Shown here: piece by piece, positions 31,433 to 42,654 of the stretch | How the letters are laid out: the number at the start of each line of letters is the position of its first letter | Position numbering within the stretch: the first letter of the stretch is position 1 | Source of the DNA: Neodiprion pinetum | Lineage: Eukaryota; Arthropoda; Insecta; Hymenoptera; Diprionidae | Reading direction: 5' to 3' | Assembly: GCF_021155775.2 (NCBI RefSeq) | Contig: NC_060234.1 | Span: forward strand, 9,124,283 to 9,188,282 | Length of the DNA: 64,000 bases | Program-made: the position numbers and the translations under genes | Notes under the pieces: generated by a model | What the model was told of the DNA's origin: nothing | The model's database searches: none | Seen by the model: the letters and a program-made list of their open reading frames with translations, nothing else

Positions 31433-34400
31433 ATATACATACATCATACAGTTGTATAAAACGTGCACCCCGACTTACGTTTTTTTCAACTGACGCCGTC
31501 AATGCCGGAATGACCCATATCGTAAATTCGGGGTATTACTGTATCGGAATCATTCTAAAATTGTACATCGCTTGTTACACACAACTCTATTGACAATAAT
31601 GAAATAATTTTATGTCCGAAGCTATTTTACTAGTGAAAAGGGTTTCAAAAAATGATTATATACAATTTTGGAACACTTTACTCATGTTACTATGGATATA
31701 TGAAACAATTGTTGACATCGACGTTGAGGATTATTTTTATTCCCTCTGAAATAATGACTACAAGGAAATAGTATCCGAAATTCGAGGTAACTATGAAGCT
31801 GCGGGTTCTGCGAAACAGTTCCTTCTCCCGTTTGATGAGAGTTTCTAACATCCTCTGCGACGTAATGTAATTTGAACATAGTTCACCACTCCATGAAGAT
31901 ATCCTCGCGGCATGTCGATCTGCATGTGACATTGCGACCGTCCAACGGTTACGATGGATTATCCTGTACAATATAAGCGTGTTCATTTGGTTGTTTCGCC
32001 TTTTCAACGCAGAATCCATAACATGATTAGTACTTGTCGATAAAAATATACTTTGTCACACCATTCGTGCCCTGCCCTCTCTATCATATAAGGACTCATA
32101 CAAATACATGGGTCCTTTTCTGTTCTCTTACAACCATGTGTCGGCGCTATCTCAATATACCCAAAAATGTTTAAAGCGAATGGTCTAATCTGATGAAATG
32201 GAATAGTGTAATTAAAAATTCTGATCATCTTAAATAATCCGAAAAGTTGAGATAATTCTTTTGAAATTGAGATATTGATTCTTTACGAATCACTCTAAAT
32301 TTCACCGTGTTCAATATTTTACTACCGATAGCAGATATCTAATGTATGGTCATTCGGAATGAATATGAATGGGAAATTCCTCGTCAAACCCGACGGATTA
32401 TTTGGAATCGGAAAGATTTTTCACAGAATGTATAAAATGGTAGTAGCCTCGCCAAAAAATGGTACCATTAAACAATTTGTTAGTTAATAAGAATTACAAT
32501 GTTCAATGTTTCCGGACAAACCAAAGTTTTCTACGGAAGCTTATCCTCTCTGCTCGCGAATGTGCTGTGAATCATTTTTCCACGTCAAATAGAACCGTCG
32601 ATGAGATATTGAGTCTTCAAGTTTACTGCGCGCTCATTTTGCAACAAAATTAAATGACTCGGCGCTTCCGGAAAAAAAAATCGTAGAAATAGGTTTTGAA
32701 TTTCTATGCTCACATATTACTTCGAAAAAGCTTTCATTGTTTCGGAAATTACGCGGTCATTTTTTGTCAGGATGATATTTCTGACTCAAGAACCTATTTC
32801 GTCCCAACTGACTTTTTATGGTTGATATGATGAAATAATAACAGTCGTAATATTTATTTTCCTCAAGATTTGAAATTTATCGCGTATTTGCATCGTACTT
32901 AGGGTATATGTCAACACGTGTAAATTTCTCCAATTATCAAAAAAAAAAAATTACCGTACGATTATAATAATTGAACCCTCCGCGCATTCGAATCTAGGCT
33001 CCGATAAAATTCTTGTTCTGCACACTCCTAACGAAAAATCAAAATGGTTATATTTCAAAAAAACAGAGAAAAAATAATTTGAAACACGTATACAATTTGG
33101 TTACTCAATATTTTGAAAAATGTATAACAAATCATTTGAACATTCATAAGAGATTACCGACAAACCGCTAATGCGCCAGTAATCGATCTGAATCTCCGTA
33201 AGTCGCAATTTCAAACGAGAGCGGGTGTCGTTCTAGCTGACAGTCGTATGACAGGCTCGATAAACATATTTCCCATCAGGATGTTTAGAGATACTAATGT
33301 CTTTATGCCATGATTCATGTAATCATTACCTGGAATTCTTGTAACGCGTCGCGGCATGCTCACAGGAATGTTTGATGGCTACGTACTCAAATGACATAAA
33401 ATGGTTCCAATTTAAATAATATTCCGATCATCTCCAATATTGCACAAACGAATATCACGCACAGTATTACAAATTCAGCAACATAGGCGGCTAAAATATT
33501 TGAAATACCTCACAACTAAATACATTATAGTGTTACATTCTCACTGTCTTCAATAAATGAATCGTCTGATTCAATTATTTTATTGAACTCATTCATTGCA
33601 CGCGTAGGAAGATTGTACGTTAAATTAAATTGCCAGGACGTTTGTTGTTTACAAGCGACTGATGTAACTGTTGTGTCCAGTAGTTGTGCTGTATGGCGCA
33701 AGCGGCGTTGCAAATTTTATTGCATGTCATGCGATTTTATCGGCTGAGCTGGCACTTAAAAACAAACCTTATCCGGTCTGAAAACAGACGCGTAATGCTG
33801 AATTTGCGGGCAATTGGAACGAAAAATATTTTAAGGAAGTAGGTCTGGGCCCGCGAGTAACGGGTGGTGGGAGATGGGCCTATGCTTATGCATGGTAGCT
33901 CCGGCCCAATACCACTCGCAAAAAGCCAAATTCCGTAATAATGAAAACTAGGATAATCCTCACATAATACGTGAAAAATGATGATCCTAAATCTTTTTAG
34001 GTTTTTTTTTTTATGTAATGTATGTATATCATTTGAACTATAAATAACAGGGTGGCTACTGGTCAGGAAATTTGGGAAAACCTGTAAAAGCCAGGGAATT
34101 CGGAAATTCTGGAATAGTGAAGAAGACGATTTTTCTTGACCTTGGTGAATTGTTGAATAATAGTATTCTTGGATATGAAGGTCGTGAACATCAAAAAACT
34201 TTTTTTGTGTTTACGTTTCAGCCGTGATGGGGGCCCTCCTCAGAACGATATATTTAAAACATCTGTCACGAACAGAAATAATAAAATAATGTACAACTCA
34301 GTCATAACAAAATTTAATATGGAAGGTTTAGGTAATAAGCAGGGATGCTTATGCAAATATAAATGAGAGGAATTACCTGATGTAAACTGACACTTTCAAT

Positions 34401-35264
34401 TACCGAAGAAAAGGAACCACTGGTATGTAGTGAATGCGTGTTAGAATAATCGAATAAAACACAAAAGTTCATTTAAAAAAAAAAAAAAAAAAAAAAAACC
34501 CTACGACAGCGATACGAAATTCCCAAGCATTTATCCTTATTGTTAATTTAATAAAAACACACAGCGACCGTTTTAGGTTTTAAGTCTGGAGCACATTTGA
34601 ACATGTGGAACGTCCAGTGTGTAGTGGGGGGAGACCGATATCAGTCATTATCAGAGCAAGCACAGAGTCAACGGGTTAAATACAAAATAGAATTTTTTAA
34701 GAAGGTAAAATCAAGAGCTAGCTCAGTCGGTAATAGATAGTTACGATGGGTGTATCACAGAGGTGTAAATAGTACTCGGATGTTCAATATCTTGTCTTCG
34801 GTTGACAGAACTGGGATGTGAAACAATATTACACATTTCTAACAATAACCTGTTGTAATACAATGGTTCAACGTCAATAATGCTGGCTTGAGAATAATTG
34901 AATGAATGGTCGAAATCGATGGCATGCCTCGTCAGTGCAGTATAGTTATCCTCATGATCATTCTGGAATAGTTACAGAAATGTCATGGATTTTTTGTCGG
35001 AAACTCAGGGAATTGTTAACTATGTTTTTTATTATAAACATACATCCCACTGTTTTCATTGTGAAATTCAACATTTTTTACATCGGAATCCACGCGAAAT
35101 TATCAAAATCAAAAATTTTGTACTCGTTAATCATTTTTTTCGCATACCTATCCTACGCTCTCTGTTGTTAAATATTTATTAACATATGACAAATGTTGAT
35201 TTTCACACATGTCTGAAAATAATTAATGGCGAGACGAATGGTACGTAAGTACGATCAACGATAC
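31433..35264. other. AT-rich region between LTR copies, no gene recognised
   Basis: About 3.8 kb, AT-rich, with only short frames that have no motif I know. Noted signs: a poly-A run with AATAAA (34452-34498), and an AGCTAGCTCAGTCGGTA stretch near 34714 that resembles a tRNA A-box. A run like CAGGAAATTTGGGAAAACCTG near 34055-34080 may be part of an old retroelement. It may be host DNA or very old transposons. Confidence 0.45.
34452..34498 (+). repeat. AATAAA plus 24-base poly-A tract
   Basis: AATAAA lies about 18 bases upstream of an uninterrupted 24-A run. A poly-A tail encoded in the genome usually marks the 3' end of a retrotransposed transcript (LINE, SINE or processed pseudogene). I cannot name the parent from the upstream sequence. 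Confidence 0.5.
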
Positions 35265-36577
35265 TGTGACGTGGCGTTTCAGAGTCGCCCGTCACAAGGG
35301 CACACATCCATTATTATTTCTAGTTTACGCGTCCTCAGCAGGGTACTCCAACCGAACTCGATACAAAATAGGCAATAACTACTTTTAACTAATTCTTTCT
35401 TTGTAAATTCTTTATTTCGCGCTTCGGCGCACACTAATAAGGTACTTGGACGACAACGATCCCGACCACCGAGGGACCGATATCTACCGTTTGCAGCTCT
35501 CGACGACTTCGCCTACCGACGATCTAATCAGACTATACTGGCTACCTTGGTGCACCTTTATGTACACCTGGGGTAGCATCCACCCGAACCTTCCGTATCG
35601 CCTTGACTGCCGGTGAACAGGGACATAAAAATCCTCCCGGCGGCCGAGGGCACCGTTCCTCGAAGAGGAACCAGCCGCCCGCTCTATCGGATGCCGTAAG
35701 GATGGCGTGAAGGGCAGACCGTAGCCTGCCATCTTCCGACTTACCGGCCTGGTGCCGGACCGACTCCAAGCCACTACGTGCAGGTTGATGAAGCCATCGT
35801 TCCGAGGATCGACGCAGCCTTCCTGTCGGCAAGGACTAATTGTGTGGGTCGTGGTCCACGGTTTAGCTAGTCGTGTGACTGCACGACCTCGAGTACAGGC
35901 AGCCAGCTACTGCCTGTACGAAAGCCGGTCGAGGTGAACAATGAGGCGTCACTCTCCACCCGGTAACTTTGGCCGAGAGGCACCCTGTGTATGCCTCTGT
36001 CAAAGAAGTCCCCGATGATAGGCAGCCTGGACCGTAAACCGAAGCAGCTACAAAATCGTACGAGTTGGTGTCAATGACGAAATCACGAGCAGCACATTAC
36101 GCCACATCTAGCGGTAATCTTCGAAAACGCATGACCACGCCGTAACTAGTATTCGCCACAGGGGGATGGCCTATTTGCGGTGGGGGTCAACCAACCAATC
36201 AAAGGAAAGAAGAATCACCTCACGACAACCGCGAGATCAGCGAGCCGAACTCTGACCTCCTTCTATTCTACGCTTGACCTGCTGGGTGACAGCATCGTAT
36301 TCCTTCATCCTCCCGATCCAAGCTATCGATACCTTTCCTTCTACCGCTATCGTTTCTCTAGCGTTGATCGTCCCGCTACCGTTCTATCGTTTGTTCTATC
36401 GAAAAATTTATCCTACAAACTCGTTTCATCCTTTTTCCCTTCCTGCTCAGTTTTGCTAATATTAAGTATAATTAAAAATGGAGTCAGTTTGTGTGCCTGA
36501 AGTCACCGACTAAGGTCAGGCTTCTGCCTCTGTATTGTAACGTTACGAAGTTGCTCATAATTTCTATTCTTTCTCAT

Positions 36578-37484
36578 GGGGACCCGGCGGTCTAGCGCAC
36601 GAAAATGACACCTATTTTCACGATTTTTTTTTTGCTATTAAAAATAAAAAAAACGATGTTCTAACTTTTCGAGCTTATTACTACGTTTATTAATCATACA
36701 CAAAAATTTTTTTTTCCTTTTAAAAACAATATTTATCATAAAAATGCCGCTAAAGATGACCCTCTCGAAAAATCGGATCCGGACCGCGGAGGTGATTTCG
36801 AGACTTCTACTCGTCTGAAACAAAAAATTCAAAGACATTCTTAATCAGAAAGAGTGCAGTTATGGTCGGAACTAGAACAAATCAAAAAAATGAAAAATTG
36901 ACAAAATGGCGGGCGTTGAAAAAAAAAGTTCGTAAAATCGGGTTTTTTTTCACTAGTTTTTTAGTGTAAACAATAGGAAATTATTTAAATAAAATTATGA
37001 TTCTAGTTCCGACGATAGCCATACATGTTGTGAACAACATATCCAAATTTCAAGTCATTCGGTTGGATAGTTTTTTTATTTTCACCCTCGACGTGCCGAA
37101 AAAAGTCATTTCGAGATAAATGAGTTTAAAGTTTGAGATACAGATATTTTCAAAAATTGAGCAAATTTTGAATACTTACAGTTAATCGGCGATTCCGGCA
37201 CCATAGAGGATCTCTTCGGAACGTTTGTATTCCGAAGGGATTATATTGTATTCGGTTACAAATGAAAAGGTAAAATGCGGAGAAGGGTCGGGACAGCTGC
37301 CGCGCTCCGAGTGCTGAACCCGTTAGGAGCGCGCGGACCGCTCTCTACCTGGAATGGGCTGTAGAAGCTATAATATTGGTAATTTCCGCATGAAAATTTC
37401 ACAGTATATTCTTGAAATACTATACTATCGAAATATCGAAAAAAAAAAATCGATTTTTTGAAATTTCTAGACCACCGGGTCCCC
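36578..37484. mobile_element. Non-autonomous DNA transposon with 18-bp inverted repeats
   Basis: Terminal inverted repeats GGGGACCCGGCGGTCTAG (36578-36595) and CTAGACCACCGGGTCCCC (37467-37484) differ at one base. Copies A and B give the empty site: CTTTCTTATGGTA. So TCAT (36574-36577) and TTAT (37485-37488) are probably a 4-bp target duplication with one mutation. The 907-bp interior is AT-rich and encodes no transposase. The superfamily is not clear to me; a 4-bp duplication fits few families. Confidence 0.8.
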
Positions 37485-38511
37485 TTATGGTATTCATCGA
37501 ATTTGTGTAAATCATGGTCCACGGCTTAGAGTTGCAGTAAGCCGCCGTGCGATTGCATGATTTCAGTAATTACCTATTTTTGTGTCTGAGCGACCTGCCG
37601 AATAATTATTTGTTTGTATTTATGATTTTTTTGATTATTCGTGAATTACTATTAGCCTGCTTCTGTACTTTCTATCGTATTTTGAGCCCTATTGGCTTTA
37701 CATTTCATTTCGTACTCTTTTGTAATAGTAGTGTGCTTCATATTTTGTTTCTGTTATTGCTTATTATGTTTTTATTTATTTTTGTGCTTATTGTATCATG
37801 TATCGAGTTCCTCGGAGTACAACCGAGCGTAGAATCAGCCCCTATATAATACCGCACCTTTTTATTGCTATTGGCAATTTTATGTTATTTTTGCATGTTA
37901 TTCATTTCTCTGTACCTTGTTAAATTGAGTTCTGCAAATTATTCTTTTGTACTGCGGTGTATTTAGTATATTTCTTAATTTTGTAAACTCTCCGAAATTC
38001 TCACTCTCTCATAATTTTGTATTTTGTATTCTCTCAAAAGTTATGTTCAGGAATTCATTGTTTAATTCCTCAGGTCCGTAATAATTATAAATTATTGATT
38101 CTATCTATCTAGTCGATCGTTTGCCGACTTCGTAAATTGTTAATGACTGTCAATTTCTCGTACTGGTTATAATCTATGGTAAATTCGTCGTATTATCTAC
38201 CGAACTATCGTTACGTTGTTTTCTACCGATTGCAGTGAAGTTCTCTCGTTTCTAATTGACAGAATAATAATTTTCGTAGCGCCATTTGCATCTTGGGTAA
38301 GATCACGTCGCCCAGTGACGTGTAGTTTCAAGTAAATTCTTGCATTATATCGCATCTCCCGACCTACGTTCATTTTTCTCTGTTAACTGCCGTCTCTCGT
38401 TTTGAAGCTACTGTTTACTGCTATTCTACCGAAATTACTGTGAACAACGCTTGTTTATTTTATTAACTACCGCTGTCGATACCCTTTAATTGGCCTGTCT
38501 CAACCATGTGA

Positions 38512-40384
38512 CGATCAAGTTTGACTCGCAAACTAAAACTTGTGCTGAACAGTCAAGATCGGAGATATAAAAACCTCAGCGATCGAATCGTTCAATCTAT
38601 CAACGAACACTACCAATAGATTCTGCATTTTGTTTTCAATTCTATGATTACTCGAGGTCTGCCCAACTAAGGTTCTCGATGGGTAAACCGAAAGTTTATT
38701 TTTTTAGGATTTGAATCGGGACTCAAGGGTCTTTCATGACTTTGACTCTTCTGGTGTACCGAACACTTCACAAAAGGATAAGGCTCGTTCAGCATGTTCA
38801 GAATACAGCTGACAAGTGTATGTTGTAAGCGAGAAGTAAGTCCGTAACTGTCGAAAGTAAGAGTCTTGGAAAAAAGTTGACCGATCGTTATGGTACCTAT
38901 CGAAAAAAAGCGTTTCGAAACTCACCGGTGTGGATCCGGATGTGTCCTTTGAGTCGACCGTTGTTACTGAATGCGACGTTGCAGTGGGGGCAAGGAAACT
39001 TCTTCGGCCTTAGTTTCTTGCTCTGTTTAACAAGAGTCTCGTGATGTTGTAGCGCCCTCGCTGCCTCTTCGATAGCTAAATGTCTTTGATACTCCAACCG
39101 CTTGCATGCCGCGATATGTTCCTGCCAAGCGATGAGTTTCTGGTGGTCAAGGCAGGGTCCATTGCCACTGGGAAACGGTAAGGATCCCGAAGGGGTAATC
39201 GGCCGGATGTGCTGGATCGAGAGCCGAGCACGATGCTGACGGGTGATCGTGGATGAAATAACTGTTTGGCAACTATACGATTTCACTGCTGGCTTCAACG
39301 GAACTATCGGTTGTCGATGTGCTTGGGATCGCCCGATCGACGAGGCTCGACAGCTTCGTAAGATTGTCGTTCTCTCGACCTTGGGAACCATTGCTCTCGT
39401 CGGTGGCACTGGAACTTCTCCCGGAAACGGAAACGGAACTTGACGGCGAGGGGAGAACTTGATTACCATTTATCAGATCGCACTTGACGTTCACTTGGAT
39501 CGGCGACGTCTCGGTTTTACACTCTACGTCCCACGGACGGAAGATGTGGTCTACTTTTGGGTTTCCATCCATCTTGCTGCCTCTCGACAAGAATCGCACC
39601 GATTCAATGTTTCGCCAACTATCGCGCTCTTCCAAACTCTCGGTGATACCGAAGAGCCGATTCTGTCCAACTGGATTTGACAGGAGTCACTTGTTCACTA
39701 ACTACTTGTCTTTTCCAAACTTTCATCGATACTGAGGACTCGATTCTATGCAGGGAAGATATAAACCCCAAGGTTCGGAGGCGTCTAGTCCGCTGCTATT
39801 TTCTGGGGGATTGACGCCGCCCTCCGAGGACACACTTCTGTCGAAGCGCTTCTATTCCAGAGGGTACAAGGTGGGGTTTCCAAGGGCTTGAGGAGGCGCT
39901 CGTGGAGGCCTGCCGTAGGCGCTACGATATTCCTCGTGTCCTTTGTCCACTATTAATTCACCCCTCTGCGGAAGGCCGGGTAACCGGCTACGCCAAATAC
40001 CCTGCGATACAGACTTACTGCCAGGGGTGCTTTACGACACCCTCCTTGGTGTTTCGAACGATACAACTGTGATCGGGATTTTTCAGACCCCCCTCACGTA
40101 CGGATGCATAGATTTGGTTGAACTGATGCCCACCACTTGACATCTGCAGGGGCTATATTAATTGAATTCACTTTTTGCGGTCACCCTGCGAAACGGATAT
40201 ATATATATGTATGGACGTGTTACTCGTTTCTTTTTTCCATATTCGTTCACATCGATTCGTAAAATTTCTACAAAAAAATTCACGTTCTGGAATTGAGACG
40301 CGTTAGATCACGACTAAGGTACAGAATGAGATTTTTGTATAATTTTCGGCAGTATGAAATATTTGTTACATAACCATGTGTATA
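38512..40384. mobile_element. 1.87 kb insert in LTR carrying a zinc-finger gene fragment
   Basis: The LTR is continuous on both sides and copy A has the empty site. ACCATGTGA occurs at both borders (38503-38511, 40385-40393), a probable 9-bp target duplication. I see no terminal inverted repeats, no transposase and no poly-A end. It holds an incomplete C2H2 zinc-finger coding region on the minus strand. Plus-strand TATAAA sequences lie at 38566 and 39760. A gene-capturing DNA transposon is one explanation. Confidence 0.65.
38926..39635 (-). pseudogene. Partial C2H2 zinc-finger gene, 5' exon-like part
   Basis: A minus-strand frame starts at ATG 39635 and holds FRPWDVE, a motif like the FRPW Groucho-binding motif of Huckebein. 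It stops at 39273. An overlapping frame carries on with a basic region, HRARLSIQHIRPITPSG, an alpha-helical HLAIEEAARALQHHE stretch and one finger (FPCPHCNVAFSNNGRLKGHIR). A strong splice donor follows (CACACCG|GTGAGT, exon end 38926). Further fingers, expected in a second exon, are absent. So it is the front of a host gene, one frame step broken. The huckebein-like identity is a guess. Confidence 0.5.
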
Positions 40385-40760
40385 ACCATGTGAACTTCTC
40401 GACAATATATGACCGATTGACCTGTTCATTTTCCTTTTGACGTGAGTTTATTCTTTATTTCGTTATTTTCTTGAATTCTGTAATTACTGTTAGCTGCCTT
40501 GAATACCGCCACTCTACCGGGTTGTACGTGAGCATACCTGAGCCTAGCCAGCCGTACAACGGGTTCTCTATTTATTCTTCTTGTACAGTTTTGTGTTATT
40601 TTTATTGATTCGTATTATTGCTTGAAAATCGACGCTAACGCGTCTGGCTCCCAACATAATTGATTTTGTTATAGTTTGATATTTTGAATAAGTGGAGAAT
40701 CGCGCCAGAGTGTCAACGGTAAGTCCTCATCCGAGGGTAACAGAATTAAGCGTTACAAAT

Positions 40761-40778
40761 TGGCGCCCAACGTGGGGC
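40761..40778 (+). promoter_or_regulatory. Primer binding site (tRNA-Lys type), copy C
   Basis: TGGCGCCCAACGTGGGGC, three bases after the LTR end. Same 18-mer as in copy A and element E2. Confidence 0.8.
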
Positions 40779-41623
40779 CACAAAAGGCCAGTTACAGAAA
40801 AATTCCAGTTAATAATTCAGTTAAAAACTTGAGAGAGAGAGAGAAAGAAATAAATTATTATTAACAAAAGAAACCTCTTCCCGCTTTTACTCAGTCAGTT
40901 TCTAACACAAAGATTCAAGTAGTACTTTAAAAACAGTTGATATTGAATGACCAATCGACCCAAAATACTTAAATATGCAGCGGACTGAACATCCCGGATT
41001 ACAGATATTATTACGACGACGGAATAATCCCTCGCGAGTATTACTTCTAGCCGACGCGTCGCATTGTTCGCGGAGAGCAGCGCGCGGCCCATAACAATTT
41101 TTTCTATCGCCCGCCATAGTTGTTGACAACTCCCGAGTGAGACCGTATTTCTTGCTCGTGACCGCTTTTTGACACTCAGGATCAGCCGTGTGTATGTCGC
41201 TCGCTCAACCGTGTTCGCTACAAGCAGTATTGTGAATCGCAAACAATAATACATGCCTTCGTTGTTGTCTGTAAAGGACTCGTGGATATATTTATTAACT
41301 GCAGCGGAATTACGTTACGAACTAAGACAGCGTGCATTATCGGCAGAAGGAACTTTACCGACCTTACGAGATCGTTTAATCCGATTCTACCGAATTTCTC
41401 GCGGAGAAATGACCGATCCCGCTACTCCCGATAAAACGACGCTTGATGCCGAAGCCGGCACATCGTCTTTACGAATACCGACGGACGAAAGACAAAGCCC
41501 ACAATCGACGCATGAAATCGGAATAAGCACGGAAAATAATCTGTCGTTAAATAATACTTCTCCCGGTAATACGCATGATTTATCGTCAAACCAAAACAGC
41601 GCTGCGGCTATCGATATCAGAGG

Positions 41624-42111
41624 CGGTGCTGCCAGAAAGCGAGTAAAAAGTACCCCTACCACAGATTCCGCGCATGATTTCACACAACGTCAGCGGTGTA
41701 CGTCGGTGTGTCGGGATGGCGACGGAAGCCGAACGATGCCGAGTCAGCTGACAAATCGAGGGGAAATGTTCCCCTACCAAGCAATGAAGAGAGCGCACAC
41801 ACACAACACAGCTGTGTGACGTTGTGTGTGTGCGCTCTCTTCATTGCTTGGTAGGGGATGGCGACGGAAGCCGAACGATGCCGAGTCAGCTGACAAATCG
41901 AGGGGAAATGTTCCCCCACCAAGCAATGAAGAGAGCGCACACACACAACGTCACACAGCTGTCACACATTTCCCCTCGATTTGTCAGCTGACTCGGCATC
42001 GTTCGGCTTCCGTCGCCATCCCGACACACCGACGTGCACCGTTGACGTTTTGTGAGATGGGCACAAGCTGCTAGGGAAGGGGTACTTTTTACTCGCTTTC
42101 TGGCAGCACTG
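41624..42111. mobile_element. hAT-type MITE, largely palindromic
   Basis: The ends read CGGTGCTGCCAGAAAGCG and, inverted, CAGTGCTGCCAGAAAGCG, and match for about 34 bp. An 8-bp target duplication flanks it (ATCAGAGG 41616-41623, ATCAAAGG 42112-42119, one mismatch); copies A and B show the empty site. CAGTGCTG-type ends plus 8 bp are typical of hAT. The arms stay complementary far inward (41705-41770 with 41965-42030), and a CACACACAAC-rich segment is repeated in both directions. No coding capacity. Confidence 0.9.
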
Positions 42112-42286
42112 ATCAAAGGTCCTCTGGAACACCGGACGCATATTGTAAACACTGCGCGAGAACACCTCCCGATACCGCCTAGCTTTACCCCGCGTCGCGA
42201 AGCTACCCCGTTCCATCATAACACGCCACGACAACCTTTCGACTCATTCCCGACAGCTCAACCGCCGCGTTTTAATAACAACACCC

Positions 42287-42654
42287 TGTCATGCAAATAT
42301 TGCGCAACGATTATATATGTATTTATATGTTTATTCAAACAGAGAAATTGAATGGTAATTGATAACAACAAATGGTAAAAGGAAGCGTTAACGTTATATT
42401 ATATTAAATTAGACGTGCGTTACGCCTGGAAGCTGTATTGAGACTGCTCACACAGCCTCTCGCCGGGCTCGGCGACAGTGCAAATGACGTGCATAATCGC
42501 GTAATTTGAGCACTGCTGCCGATAAGAAAGCCAAGCGCATAAGGCGGGCCACGCTGCATGATAAATTTTGCACTCATCTAAATGATCCCCGGCATGTTCC
42601 TACGAGAGGATATAAACTGTTACATTTCATTAGAAATGTTCCAGCTCCATCACA
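42287..42654 (-). repeat. 3' LTR of the errantivirus
   Basis: 368 bp, TGTCATGC...CCATCACA on the plus strand. Differs from the 5' LTR at one base (GAAGCTGT/GAAGCAGT) and in a small cluster of three (GCAAATGAC/GTATATGAA). The purine stretch TCGGGGGA just before it on the minus strand is a short candidate polypurine tract. Confidence 0.95.

Larger units (their letters stand above)
35265..40757 (+). mobile_element. 5' LTR of copy C with two insertions
   Basis: Starts TGTGACGTGGCG and ends GCGTTACA three bases before the primer site. Without the two inserts it is about 2.7 kb, close to copy A. One of the two tandem hairpin units seen in copies A and B is missing beside the MITE. An inverted repeat at the tip (35266-35295) pairs GTGACG.GGCG with CGCC.CGTCAC. 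Confidence 0.8.

Noticed and set aside
34714..34790. A functional tRNA gene
   Set aside because: Only the A-box matches; there is no acceptor stem, anticodon arm or good B-box.
38566..38572. TATA box as promoter of the zinc-finger gene
   Set aside because: TATAAAA here and TATAAA at 39760 are on the plus strand, while the zinc-finger frame is on the minus strand.
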